Shown piece after piece: positions 9,606 through 19,577 of a stretch of DNA of 28,681 nt (position 1 is the stretch's first letter; each line of letters opens with the position of its first letter). The notes beneath the pieces are model-generated. The model was not told the DNA's origin. It did not search any database and saw nothing but the letters and a program-made list of their open reading frames with translations. A program made the position numbers and the translations under genes. The stretch is from assembly GCA_034696485.1 (NCBI GenBank), contig JAQIWT010000204.1:1-28681 (forward strand). Direction: 5' to 3'. The stretch is from Isohypsibius dastychi (lineage: Eukaryota; Tardigrada; Eutardigrada; Parachela; Isohypsibiidae).

Positions 9606-11726
9606 ATGGCGGCCAAAAGAGGGAATTTATTCTGGCCGGTTTTTCAAATGTCCATCTTGTTATCTTGGAGCGGTTCAGTTGCTCTGCGGATTATTTTGCT
9701 CGAGCCGGGTTATTTGTCCATGGAGGTCATCAACGCGACCATGCAGTATAAATCACCTTCGCTGGCGGTGGAGATGCCGCTGGTCAGTGTCAGTGCCGAG
9801 GCTGGGTGGAATATGACCAGAGGATGCGCGTTCTATGATGAGAATGCGGCGGATATTCTGGGCAACTAATTTTTTAATCACACGAGTGGATACGTTGGAG
9901 AAACGTATTTTGTAGTGCTGGAATGTGATAATGTTGCTTTAGTGGCAGCAACATATGGGGAAGGTGCGTCAGAATATCAAATCTCATTTATAAATATTCC
10001 GAAATGATCATCGCTTTTGTGTCTTCTCTTCGCAGAATACAACTTCCCTGTTATAACCAGGTGAGCTCGGGTATCAGAGAAACCACCAGATTAATAACAT
10101 TATTGTTAAGTAAATGGGGCCTTGTGGGATACTCAGCTGACATGTGTTGGTCGAAACGTTTAATTCTAAACGATTGAAACAGTTTGAGTACCGGAAATTA
10201 ATAAGCGAGTGATGCCGGTCGGGTGGGAGTCTTGCGCCTAGTTCCAGGGTTCCTCGCGCGATGTCATTTGGAACCCCGTGAAGATGCAGCAATATGTTGA
10301 TTTGTCATTATGAAATCTATTGAAATCCAGACCTCAAAAGTGTTGACATTCATGACATTCGGATACAATCTCAACAAGCTATTCGAACGTTCGAAATTTC
10401 AGAGTGGTTTTGTTTTTTATGCAACTTCAAACGTCATTAGACTGCTAACAGAATACCGACTTGCTGATCGTTATTGCTGGGAAGTACTACAGTGTGCAGT
10501 GATAGGTCATTAGCTGAAAATAATCTTCAGTGTTGGGGAATGTTTTATAAAGGAAAAGGTTTTACAAATAACATTTTATTGGTGTTCCACACAAGCATGA
10601 ACATAAACCAAGTTAAACAGCTGGAATCTTGAAAAAGACAGTGTCAAATAGATGCTCGCCACAAACAGTGGTTCTGTGTGGAACTATGTTCCATCTTCAA
10701 ATGTAACGCAGGATGTCGTATTCAGAAGACAAGCTGGAAGTGCTGAAAATTTGAGCAACTTTGCGAGGACCTTTTCATGATTTTTTTGATCGGCAAATGA
10801 AGGATGCAATACTTCTGGGATTCATGATTACAAATTTTGCTAAAGGTGCAATTAAACGTCAGCTTTGGACATCATATATTATAGAATATAGTTGGCCTAA
10901 GATTGTTAACTTTATTGCCATTAAAAATGTTGATCTTTTATTTACGTTTATAGAACCGAAATCGCGAAATAGTTCTTATTTCAGCAAGTGAAATGCAGAC
11001 GTTGATTCTACATCCAATATCGCAGACGAAGTTTTGACTGAAACTGTTACTGTGCGTCATAAAAGCGTTTGTGACCTTGTCTAGCAAGATGTCTATTCTC
11101 ATTATGGAGGAGAAAAAGTATATTTGTGCTTGATTTTGTGCACAAATACGGCTTTTCCCACGCTCCAGAAAAAAGTCCTTGAAATCTAGTAAAGAACAAG
11201 TACTGTTTGCAAAAAGACAACGTTTTAATCCGATGAACTTTCTTGGAAAATCTACCATTGTCGAAATTGGAAATCGAAGCCTTATGAAAACATATAAGAA
11301 ACCTTGTCGAACATCACGCGGAGTGCGTCGCGTCTTGTTGATCTTAAATTTCGGGTGTCTGTTGCATATTTCTTAGCATTGTGTTCAAGTGGCCCTTTAT
11401 TCCCCCTTGAATGAATGCTGATCGTTTCCTTTCTTCCAGTGTGTGGAAGCCGCAAACAGCCAGCTCCAGCTATTTGCGCATCGATTACCGATCCGTCAAT
11501 CTCGATGCATTCTTCGACGCCATTGAGCTCTTCCTCCGATCATATCGTCTCTTCAATATCGCTGTTATTTGTGACCAACATGAGGAGGACCCCCATCTGC
11601 ATTTTCTGTGCGACAAGTCTCCGACCTTGTTCTCCAAAAACATTTCCGTCAAAAGAATGTACATTAGTCACAACGTCAGCATGGATTTCGACATGATGGT
11701 GAACAATATCTACCTCACTGCTAGAG
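9606..11726 (+). pseudogene. Receptor-type ANF-like ligand-binding domain, interrupted by an in-frame TAA
   Basis: Exons 9606-9963, 10036-10060 and 11440-11726 join in phase (phases 1 and 2; introns 72 and 1379 nt). The N-terminus has a hydrophobic signal-like segment, then a Cys (GCAFYDENAADIL), then ETYFVVLECDNVALVAATYG running over the splice into EYNFPVIT. This matches the GP-x-C..A..A..wniP.is stretch of receptor guanylate cyclase/ANF ligand-binding domains. Exon 3 continues with AFFDAIELFLRSYRLFNIAV, the usual helix and strand that follow. A TAA at 9867-9869 interrupts exon 1, and the same frame stays open and family-like on both sides. No kinase-like or cyclase domain is found downstream. 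It may be a pseudogene, a null allele or a sequencing error. The exon after 11726 (phase 1) was not identified. Confidence 0.6.
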
Positions 11727-12529
11727 GTACGTTCAAACCCTGCCCACATTTTGAGCGGATCTCAGTCAAAACGCTTATGAAACGAGGTTTTTGTGTGAAA
11801 GTCATTTCCTGGTTTCGTGCTGCGTGAGTATCGCACGACAGAGTAAACATTCCGGTGCCAAAAAATCGAGCGTAAAATATTTGAAATTCTCCGACAAGCA
11901 AATTTTTCATTTCAAAATGAACCTGCTTTTTATGACGGTTTTAGATTGAAAAAAAGATACTGGAAATTGAGGCTTATCCTAATTTTAGTATGTTTGCAAT
12001 AATAAGCCTTTTTAGAAATTGGTTCGTTCCTTATTAGCAAGATACCTTCCGGCGTCCCCCGACCAGATGCTCGTGGGACAGATTGCGGAAGGTTGCCTAC
12101 TTCTGTAAATTATCGGTCTTCCGCAATAAGAATAGCCTCCCGTTTGTGCGGTAAAATCAGAAAGGTTGTCTAGGTTTTCCGTCACCTCTAATCAAGAAGA
12201 ATTTTGTCTGCATCCCCCCTCGCCACCTTCAAGAGGGACAGAACCGGGGACTGGGGGGGGGGGTGGTCGTTGAAGGTTCTTCTACCGTCCATGCAGGCCG
12301 GGTGATATTTTCGTACTGGAATATTACAGGCATTGCGCAAAGCCGGGGTTCTCTGATTTTCACCGAACGCTTAGAGCGTTTCGGTAAAGTGACAGCCTGA
12401 TGCATCGATCCATCGATCCGGCCTGCCTCAGTATTTCTTATCTCTGATAGTAGATTGACAAGTTCTGTCGCGGAAGATTGTGCGGGAAAGTTTTTGGAAT
12501 TTCGCTTAGATCTGATTATTAAAGTTTAG
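11727..12529. other. Non-coding stretch with a poly-G tract
   Basis: No exon could be joined to the receptor fragment. It contains an 11-G run at 12253-12263 and a C/T-rich to G-rich area around 12210-12270. Confidence 0.4.
12253..12263 (+). repeat. Poly-G tract of 11
   Basis: This is an uninterrupted run of 11 G in the non-coding stretch after the receptor-like exons. Confidence 0.9.
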
Positions 12530-12712
12530 TTGAACTTCATACTAATTATCGTTTTCGTTTCGGGCGCAATGGCTTTGCTCGTACTAAAAAAAAGTCTTAT
12601 AGATAGACTCGCTCTCTCTGTTCGCGGGCTTCCGGCAGGGTGGGAAATCATTGCAATATTTTTGAATTTTTATCCTCCGTCAAGACTACCTTCATTGTCT
12701 AATTCATTTTAA
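12530..12712 (+). CDS. Possible membrane-spanning exon of the receptor-like gene
   Basis: After an acceptor-like AAAGTTTAG there is an open frame with NFILIIVFVSGAMALLVL, a good single membrane span, followed by basic residues (KKSLIDR). This is what follows a ligand-binding ectodomain in receptor cyclases. Its phase does not fit the donor at 11727 directly, so at least one more exon would be needed. It could also be chance. Confidence 0.25.
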   Translation: MNFILIIVFVSGAMALLVLKKSLIDRLALSVRGLPAGWEIIAIFLNFYPPSRLPSLSNSF

Positions 12713-13777
12713 CGAGACACAGTACCTGCACACTCTCGTAAACTAATTTACTTTTGCATCAAATGACTTTCAGCATTTGACCTATACAGTTGCCAGCGAG
12801 TTTTTGAGTCAGTTTTACATGGATTGACCTTGAAAACAAAACACATAAAATGTGAGTTTGTGTTTATTGTGTTTGGTCTTGTATAGAGATTTCATTTGAA
12901 CTCATTGCAGAGCCATGCAATCATCCGGCCTTTAAAATTTAACATCCTTATGACTATAATTCAAATTTTTCAATTTCGTTCAGTTTTGGAACGAGACTAC
13001 GTGGCGGCGTTTCAACCAAAATTCTTCAAATTGTTTGCTCGTGACCTTCACTGTTTTGCACTTTCAAAATCTATTCAGCATGCAATCAAATATTCCCTTC
13101 ACTAGTTCTCAATTAATTTTTCGTGGGTTGTCATTTTAGTTCTTCTGTAGATTTTTAGCGAAATTACAGAAAAAAAGCATCTCTTTAAAACTAGCCTAAC
13201 GGCTTTTACATTGTGAATCTAGTTCCCCATCAAAACCACAACAATAATAAAGTCATGCCAGGGGCAGAATAATACAAAAATCCTACCGGACGTGATACTG
13301 TATGAATAATACATAGTGATTGATTCTTGATACTTTTAAATTATTCGTCTGCTAAAGTTACGCGTCTCAGAAAAACCGAAAAAATTTGATGCGTGATTCA
13401 GTTATCGTAAGACTGAATTTCAGCTGTAATGGCCGAGTCCAGTCTCGTAAATTGATACTAAGCGATACTGTATGTGGTACGTGAAACGCAAAAGTGTTTC
13501 ATACATACGTTCCAGCTATCCAGTTTGGACTCTACACTGATTATAGTGACCTTGGAATTTGGTTATTTTTGGAAAGGTCACCAAAAGATTTGGTGAAATG
13601 AGGTGAAGTGAATTCTCGCAGCCCCTACTCTTCAGGTCATCAGATTAATTTGTAACTCGGAAATACATATTTTGCAATATTCCAGCCATAACTTGGCGTG
13701 GTATGTTGTTCTGAGCAAGAAATAAGCAAGAGCACCACACCAGAATATCGGTTTAAAGCTCATCACCATTGTATCAT
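12713..13777. other. AT-rich stretch, no gene supported
   Basis: Short open frames occur, the longest on the plus strand at about 12896-13105, but without splice partners, signal peptide or family pattern. Confidence 0.4.
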
Positions 13778-14179
13778 TTAAACGATAGTCCAGCACTGCG
13801 TATACATTTCGTTCAGAAAATGGGATGACAGACTGCGCATCAGGTACAAACTGGCTCTATCTATACTTTTGTTCCAGATTTGGCGATCTCTTGGGTAGCG
13901 TTTCGCGAGTAGAGCTTTGATGCAAAGTGTGGTAAGATGCTGTTGTGGTACCATAGTACTTCTGACGGGGATCTTGCTAACAGTCTGAGTTAATCCCGGT
14001 AATAGTTTCTGAAGACTTGGGTCACCGTTAATCCAGTCTAAAGTCCATGAGCCACGAGGATCTTGGAGTGCCAGGATACTATGGAGCAGTCGTCTGTTAC
14101 TTGCTGGTGAGGACGATGGGAGCGCGTTTATGGAAAGGGTGGTAACGAGAGCGACAAGCACGAAGACAATTTGGTTCAT
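13778..14179 (-). CDS. Small secreted protein, single exon
   Basis: The ATG at 14179 opens a 133-residue frame that starts with MNQIVFVLVALVTTLSINA, a clear signal peptide with a likely cut near residue 20. The mature part has an Arg-Arg near its start (NRRLL), is rich in Leu and Ser, and has only two cysteines (LCIKAL and the C-terminal TQCW). There is no membrane segment after the signal. No family is recognised. An upstream open frame (14424-14176) could be read into it if a 32-nt intron were real, but that is shorter than every other intron here, so the internal ATG is preferred. Confidence 0.6.
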   Translation of the reverse strand: MNQIVFVLVALVTTLSINALPSSSPASNRRLLHSILALQDPRGSWTLDWINGDPSLQKLLPGLTQTVSKIPVRSTMVPQQHLTTLCIKALLAKRYPRDRQIWNKSIDRASLYLMRSLSSHFLNEMYTQCWTIV

Positions 14180-14489
14180 TTTGCAAACTGAAAAGTTATG
14201 AACTTGATTCTGAATTTACCCAAGATGTTTCTGTAGTGTTGATCGAGTTGTTGATTCAGTGTGTCAGCTAGCTTAGTCTGATTTGAAGACGGATATGGAA
14301 ATTGTTCTATTTGGAAACTGCTGCTCACGATGCTGACACCGCCGAACGTGATGGGAGCTAACGAAACTGCTATCCGGTTCCCCAAGTGGAGACTGGAGAC
14401 CGCGTTTCTCTTCATTGTTTCCAATGTTTCAATGTTTCCAGCGAGGCGGCTCCAGTAGCGGCAAATGCAGGGTATTGGTAATCTACATA
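14180..14489. other. Region between the secreted-protein gene and the inverted-repeat element
   Basis: On the minus strand it is open from 14424 to 14176 and could encode about 80 residues beginning near MKRNAVSS. There is no family pattern and no clear splice partner, so it may be 5' leader or an unrelated frame. Confidence 0.3.
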
Positions 14490-14544
14490 TGTAGCGGGCA
14501 AAATAGTTGAACAGTTGATTCGTTGAATCAGCTCTTTTGCCGGG
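14490..14544 (+). repeat. Left terminal inverted repeat
   Basis: It starts TGTAGCGGGCAAAATAGTTG and matches the right end in inverse orientation with two mismatches in 55 bp. Confidence 0.8.
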
Positions 14545-14769
14545 CAGAATCGTTGATTGGGCGAAATAGTATATTCCTACAAAATCTGATTCACAGTGGT
14601 TTCAGTAGCCCATGTGCAAACAATATTCAGAATTCGCCGGTAACAGAATAACCATATCACAACAATAAAGAAAAATCAAAAAATGAAATTTTCATGTCGC
14701 ATGTGTGATTGGTTTCTGAGAAACAACTTTACATATGTCGTTCTGCTCAAGAGGAATGGTCTATGAAAT

Positions 14770-15380
14770 TCACTTATTAAGGATTGAGGCCTGGCGAATC
14801 TTGGGCGTATTTCGAGCTCTGCTCCGCATCACAATGCTGAAAGGCACGATATTCACAGATGGAAAATCCAATTTCTGATGTTGCTCTGCAAAACAAATGC
14901 ATGTGAGACTGAGAGATGAAGCTCTATCATATAAAGGTAAAATCTCGGTATCACTGATCGTCAAAAATGGCGTGCCCGATGATTAAAATATGAAGGTGCA
15001 ACCGAGCGATTTTGCATTCTCTTTTTTAAGAATTTATTCCAATCTTCTAGAGTGAATTATGTTGCGTGTACACCACCTGACTTCTTTACGACGCTTTTAC
15101 CTTGAACGTGAACCAACTCATGTTCAACCGTGATTTTTGCATTCTCCAACTGGAAGGTTCGCGCCGGAGTGTTCACACCAGGTCTCTCTTCAGCCGGGTC
15201 ACCTGGTGAACACAAGTTGTAATCGATTATAAAAAGGGCCAGAAATTCATTATTCTGTCTCACTCAAACCCGCCGTCATTTCGACCTCAGTTCCCGGCAT
15301 TTTGGGTGGTACTGCCTCCGATGAGCCGTTTGTATTCGATAATTTATTTCCAACGCCATCATCTTCTTCCGATGATTCTG
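14770..15380 (-). CDS. Spliced gene of unknown function inside the inverted-repeat element, 5' incomplete
   Basis: Exons 15380-15270, 15202-15101 and 14885-14770 join in frame (introns 67 and 215 nt; acceptors TTCACCAG and TTTTGCAG; phases 1 and 1). They give about 109 residues plus an unseen N-terminus, since the first exon here starts at an acceptor (GACCTAG) in phase 1. The protein is acidic at first (ESSEEDDGVG..), then FQLENAKITVEHELVHVQ, and ends basic (MRSRARNTPKIRQ). No domain is recognised. It lies wholly between the terminal repeats, so it is either cargo of the element, a captured host gene fragment, or a host gene bracketed by two oppositely oriented insertions. A further open stretch around 15810-15930 is coding-like on both strands and might be an earlier exon. 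Confidence 0.5.
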
Positions 15381-15479
15381 CTAGGTCACATGAAAAACTT
15401 CGTAGTGAAATTTTAGTGCTCTTGAAATATTGATTGGACAGGGGTTACCGAAATGAAAATAAACTGGTTCCCCCAATCA

Positions 15480-15764
15480 ACTATTGCTCGTTTGCACATC
15501 GGGCAAAAGAGTTGATTTTTCAAAAAGTACCACAGTCGATTGCTAGCAAACGAGGAATATGAATTGTGCATGTTGTATTGGAACCAAATTGAATCCGATT
15601 ATGTGGAATTCGAATATTTTGCCGAAATCAACTATTCTGCCCGTGCAACGAATCGGGTATAAAAGTTGATCCAACTATTTTACCCGTTTGCACATCGGGC
15701 AAAAGAGTTGATTCTTCAAAGGGGCCGCTGTCGCAAAGGTTTTGAACGGCAAAATAGTTGATTT
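15480..15764. repeat. Internal motif cluster of the inverted-repeat element
   Basis: GGGCAAAAGAGTTGATT-type motifs occur at 15501-15517, 15697-15713 and 15748-15764, with inverse copies at about 15478-15490, 15626-15643 and 15671-15688. A 29-bp block beginning CGTTTGCACATC is repeated exactly 196 bp apart. Another copy is at 15929-15946. Confidence 0.75.
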
Positions 15765-16111
15765 CAGAGACTTCACCATTTCCTTACAATAAACAGGTCG
15801 TCATGAGACGGCATTAGACTTTTCTAATGAAGAAAATGAAATATCGGAGGATTGTCCTGTCTGTGTCAAAGTTGCGATGCGGATAAAGCCGTTTTCGTCA
15901 CGAATCTATTCTTGGCTACATTTGCAATGGGCAAATTAGTTGATTCGATATGTTTCTCGAAAAATTTGTTTTTCTCAGCATCGATCTTTACGTGGTAAGT
16001 TGGGTTTCCAGATATCCGTCGTTCTATAGGTTTTGGTCAATTTGGAGCATTTTGAAGCTAAGAAAATCAAGTTCTGACTGAATCAACTATTCTGCCCGCT
16101 CAACTAATCTA

Positions 16112-16166
16112 CCCGGCAAAAGAGTTGATTCAACGAATCAACTGTTCAACTATTTTGTCCGCTACA
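16112..16166 (-). repeat. Right terminal inverted repeat
   Basis: It is the inverse copy of the left end. A second partial TGTAGCG copy lies just outside it (16167-16177), so the exact boundary could be shifted by about 9 bp. Confidence 0.8.
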
Positions 16167-16168
16167 TA

Positions 16169-16949
16169 CGCTACATACGTATACCAACATAGCCCTACTT
16201 AGACTCAGGGTTTTATTTTGTAAAGACATGTTCACACTCATCTCTGTCCCTAGTACATGGTCACATGCTACCTTGTCTAATTACTCTCCGTATTCGTGGC
16301 TCTTAATTGGCACAGAGGCTGTTGAAGTAGGCATGGTTGCTAACGTTAGGTATGAAATCGTAAAATGAGATAAGGTTTCAACGACGATCAGGTTCATGGT
16401 CACAACTCAACTCAAAATTACACCATTGATGCAAAATGAAATAAAACTGGTTACTCGTGGTGTCAAATTCTCTGCGGTTTTTTCTTGACGTCAAACTGAT
16501 CGATTTAACCGCGGTGTGCGAGTGATATATTCTGCCTATAACCTGCTTATTGACCGCATGATCTCATTTGATCCTCTAAAGCTTGCCGAATGGACCAGTT
16601 CTGTGACATTGTTTTGCTCTAAGGTACGATTTGTTCATGTGCTTTTTATGATGTCGCCGAGGCTCGGTTTCGTAACCACCACTTTGTTATATGGTATGTG
16701 AGCATCAATCAACCGAGGTACCACGGTTCTCGTACGATAAACTGTATGTATAAACTGTATGTACTGTATGTATATTTCACCAAATTTCGCAATCAAAAAT
16801 TATATTCGTGAATCATTTGCACACATCTTCTCATCTATGTGAACTTTGATGGAGATTGCCCTTTTAGGTCAGTCAAGCGTTTTATATATTTGTCCCGGTC
16901 TGCCTCCGAAAATGCAAGAACCGAAAATTAACCTTAAGCAACGCAGCCA
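16169..16949. other. Intergenic, no gene supported
   Basis: A short plus-strand open frame (16516-16701) has no supporting features. Around 16735-16780 the phrase ACTGTATGTA is repeated three times in tandem. Confidence 0.4.
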
Positions 16950-17447
16950 TCACTCCGATAAAAAGTTCGAATATAATTCAGAAACAAAACAACCAATTTT
17001 ACTAAACATCGAATCATGTTTTTGATCCTCATAGTCGTCCTCCTCACTGTCTCCTTTATACAAAGCATGTTTTCGACCATCATGGGCGTCCTCTTTATTG
17101 TGATCTTTATAGCATTTGCCGGAGTAATTCTCACTATTATACGAACCAGTTGATTTATCGACCGTGAACACTATACCTGGACCCACGAAATACGATGACC
17201 TCTTGTTGTTCGTGATCACGTTACCGCTGCCGGTGATAATGAGGTGGCAGCCGATATTCCCTGTGACAATGTTATTACGCCCGACAATCCAGATCGTTGA
17301 ATTGGGATTGTTATAAACGGTGTTCCCAGGATCAATATGCGTCCCTGTATATTCGTCATTGTCCTCAACCGTCTGGAGAACTTTGGCCTGTGATATGTAG
17401 GCAAAAGATACGGCAAGCAGAACGGCAAACATCCACGGTGAACTCAT
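16950..17447 (-). CDS. Small secreted protein with Gly/Asn-rich strand pattern, single exon
   Basis: The ATG at 17447 gives 165 residues starting MSSPWMFAVLLAVSFAYISQ, a signal peptide with a likely cut after the following Ala. Residues 40-95 show regularly spaced Ile/Val and Gly/Asn (TIWIVGRNNIVTGNIGC, then LIITGSGNVITNN), a spacing like short coils of a right-handed beta-helix. From about residue 105 it becomes acidic and Lys/His-rich (KDHNKEDAHDGRKHALYKGD), probably disordered. Three cysteines are seen in the mature part. The TATA-like sequence TATACTGTATA lies 55-70 nt upstream. No family is recognised. Calling the Gly/Asn region a small beta-solenoid is inference. Confidence 0.65.
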   Translation of the reverse strand: MSSPWMFAVLLAVSFAYISQAKVLQTVEDNDEYTGTHIDPGNTVYNNPNSTIWIVGRNNIVTGNIGCHLIITGSGNVITNNKRSSYFVGPGIVFTVDKSTGSYNSENYSGKCYKDHNKEDAHDGRKHALYKGDSEEDDYEDQKHDSMFSKIGCFVSELYSNFLSE

Positions 17448-18527
17448 GTCTTGAACTAGAAAAGCTGACAGATTATCAATGCAAGAACCTTCTAATATAC
17501 AGTATAAGAGTACAGATTTCGCCTGACTACTGTATCACGGTAGGTGATGTTCAATAGATGTTGATGTTAAATTCTCTTTAAACTGCCACTGAAAATAAGT
17601 GAATTAAGATAAACTGAAAGAACGATTACAGCGAAAGGCAACACCAGCTACCGGACTTCTTCAGTAAGGTGAAACACTTATCGTTCTAATTGTCCGAAGA
17701 TGAACTAGATTTTCAGATTTTTTCTCCCAGCATTACGTAACGCATTCCAACATTGCGACGTCAAGATCCATTTCCCCATAAACTGCCAGGCGAGCGGGGA
17801 AAACTGCTTGTCGTCAGCAGTCCAGTTTTGCTGGAAATGGGCCATTCTCCGGCCGCCGCACTTGAATGAGAAACAGAGCTGCTATAACTACACAGGAGCT
17901 TCAGGGTTGGCTATTATATAACGCTTCCTTTTGCTACAAAGCACACCCGGTGTATTGTTTGTGGCGCCTTGATTCAAAGGGCATTCTTTTACACAAGAGA
18001 ATAATAAAACGGATCGTCGTATGCTTGTTGCCACAAAACTTGCATGTCGCCTGTGGACTTGTCGACTCTTGTCGACAGCCCTGGAAGGCTGGAACATGTG
18101 CCGAGTAGGCTCGGGGGGGGGGGGGGACAATGTAGTTTTCCGAGAATACGAACTGATGAATACAAATTATTCCATTGAACTCCCGTTTCCCAGCTAGCGT
18201 TGTCTATCGAGACTATCTGTCCTGATGGCGAGCAGTCTACCAACTCAGAATTTCACATGAGTCGGCTGTTGGGTGATCTTCTTCTTGATTTTCCTTCTGT
18301 CGTTCTTTTGTCATAACTGAACTGAACCAGGAAGGAGACATGGTTTTCTGGCTTTAATTCCCCCTTGTGAGAACAGTTTTTAAGTTAACTTTTTCGGTCA
18401 GCAGTGCAGATACGAATGACTTCCGTGATAACGAGCGCCGCGAGTTTTAATTCTGGAATGCGATAGATATAGGGTGGGAAAATTAACTGATAAAATGGTC
18501 TGTTATACCGGAAATAATCAAACCGTT
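17448..18527. other. Intergenic with a 14-G homopolymer
   Basis: No coding exon can be supported. It includes the promoter side of the minus-strand secreted gene and, at 18113-18126, an uninterrupted run of 14 G. The 3' end of the kinase gene adjoins at 18528. Confidence 0.4.
18113..18126 (+). repeat. Poly-G tract of 14
   Basis: This is an uninterrupted run of 14 G between two minus-strand genes. Confidence 0.9.
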
Positions 18528-19577
18528 TCAGAGTGACAGAAAAGTACCGGATGAATCAAGACGAGCATTCCCTATGCAAATCCAATTCGACCGGAATCCA
18601 TATACTTCGTTCACCTCTTTCGTTTCGACCAGGTATCGATTTTCCGCAATGAAATCTCTCACCCATTGATACTCCTCAGATTGCCGAAAAATTCGATGAT
18701 GAGCTCTCTGCGCAATCGTGTCGACCAGTTTATAATCCAGGTCAATGAACTGAAGCAGCGGGAAATCAAGAAAGATATTGTTCTCAATTAGACTCGCCGT
18801 GCTGTTGATGAATATCATTGCCCGCAGAGTACGAAAATTTGTCAGTTCACCGTTCTTGATGATGACGTCCACGCAGCTAAAAAAATCCAAGACCAGAAGG
18901 TTGGGAAGAATCATTGATTTGATACTTGCACATTCAAACGCCTTTGCGAAACTGATGGTCAGTTGAACTACGTTGTGTGCAACGATCGGGCAATCCGTGA
19001 GACACTGGGCCAAATGCTGGACTTTGTTGACATGCACAGTCAGGAACAAAGGATACTCCATATCGAGGGAAACCAAGGCCGAGAACATCGTCTGAATGTG
19101 TACCAAAGTGGCAAAGCTCTCCACTACTACCACCCAGAATCTTTTTTTGACTATCATCAACGTTATTCCAGGGATCTCTGCTTTCAGAATATAATCATTC
19201 GCTGCTGAACCAAAATTCACGTTCCCGTTAGGAAGAAACAATTTCAGGCGGTCCATTAGTTCAGTTTTATCATAAGCCTTGAACGCGAACGTCGGCATGG
19301 CTAACCAGTGCTTTTCGAAAACTTCCCAATGTCTTTTGTTAACGAAAATTTCCACATCTGGATATCCGAAGCTATGTGCTGATCCTATTTTCCACAATTG
19401 TCCAGGAGCTTTGGCAGTTACGAGGTGTGGATTTTCCGAAAGGTACTGCCTGAGCCAGGTATATTCCGGTGAAAAAACTATCCGGTGAAGATTAATTCGG
19501 CTTAACGGATGGATCTTCTGAGCGCTGGAGTACCCAAATTCTACTTTTCGGGGATCATAGAATACCGGATGAAAATC
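18528..19577 (-). pseudogene. Open continuation of the kinase gene beyond an in-frame TGA, with a third LRR-like region
   Basis: Directly after the TGA at 19580-19578 the same frame stays open for about 350 codons. It includes PEYTWLRQYLSENPHLV and an LRR-like block (LPNLLVLDFFSC.. then ENNIFLDFPLLQFIDLDY). This is clearly homologous to the blocks that end units 1 and 2 (LPNLVQISFIRC, LPNLLDLIFEGC). There is no ATG near its start and no acceptor, so it looks like the former C-terminus of the same protein rather than a separate gene. It may be lost, read through, or the stop may be an error. Confidence 0.55.

Larger units (their letters stand above)
14490..16166. mobile_element. Inverted-repeat DNA element of about 1.68 kb
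   Basis: The two ends are near-perfect inverted repeats. The outer 55 bp (14490-14544 against the reverse complement of 16112-16166) differ at two bases, and weaker similarity runs to about 80 bp. Each end starts TGTAGCGG and is flanked by a TA dinucleotide (14488-14489 and 16167-16168), as expected for a TA target duplication. The inside holds many copies of a GGGCAAAAGAGTTGATT-like motif in both orientations. No transposase is recognised, so this is probably non-autonomous. The superfamily is not determined. A three-exon minus-strand gene lies between the ends. Confidence 0.75.

Noticed and set aside
14176-14424. Upstream exon for the secreted protein at 13778-14179
   Set aside because: The joining intron would be 32 nt, and the internal ATG already gives a clean signal peptide.
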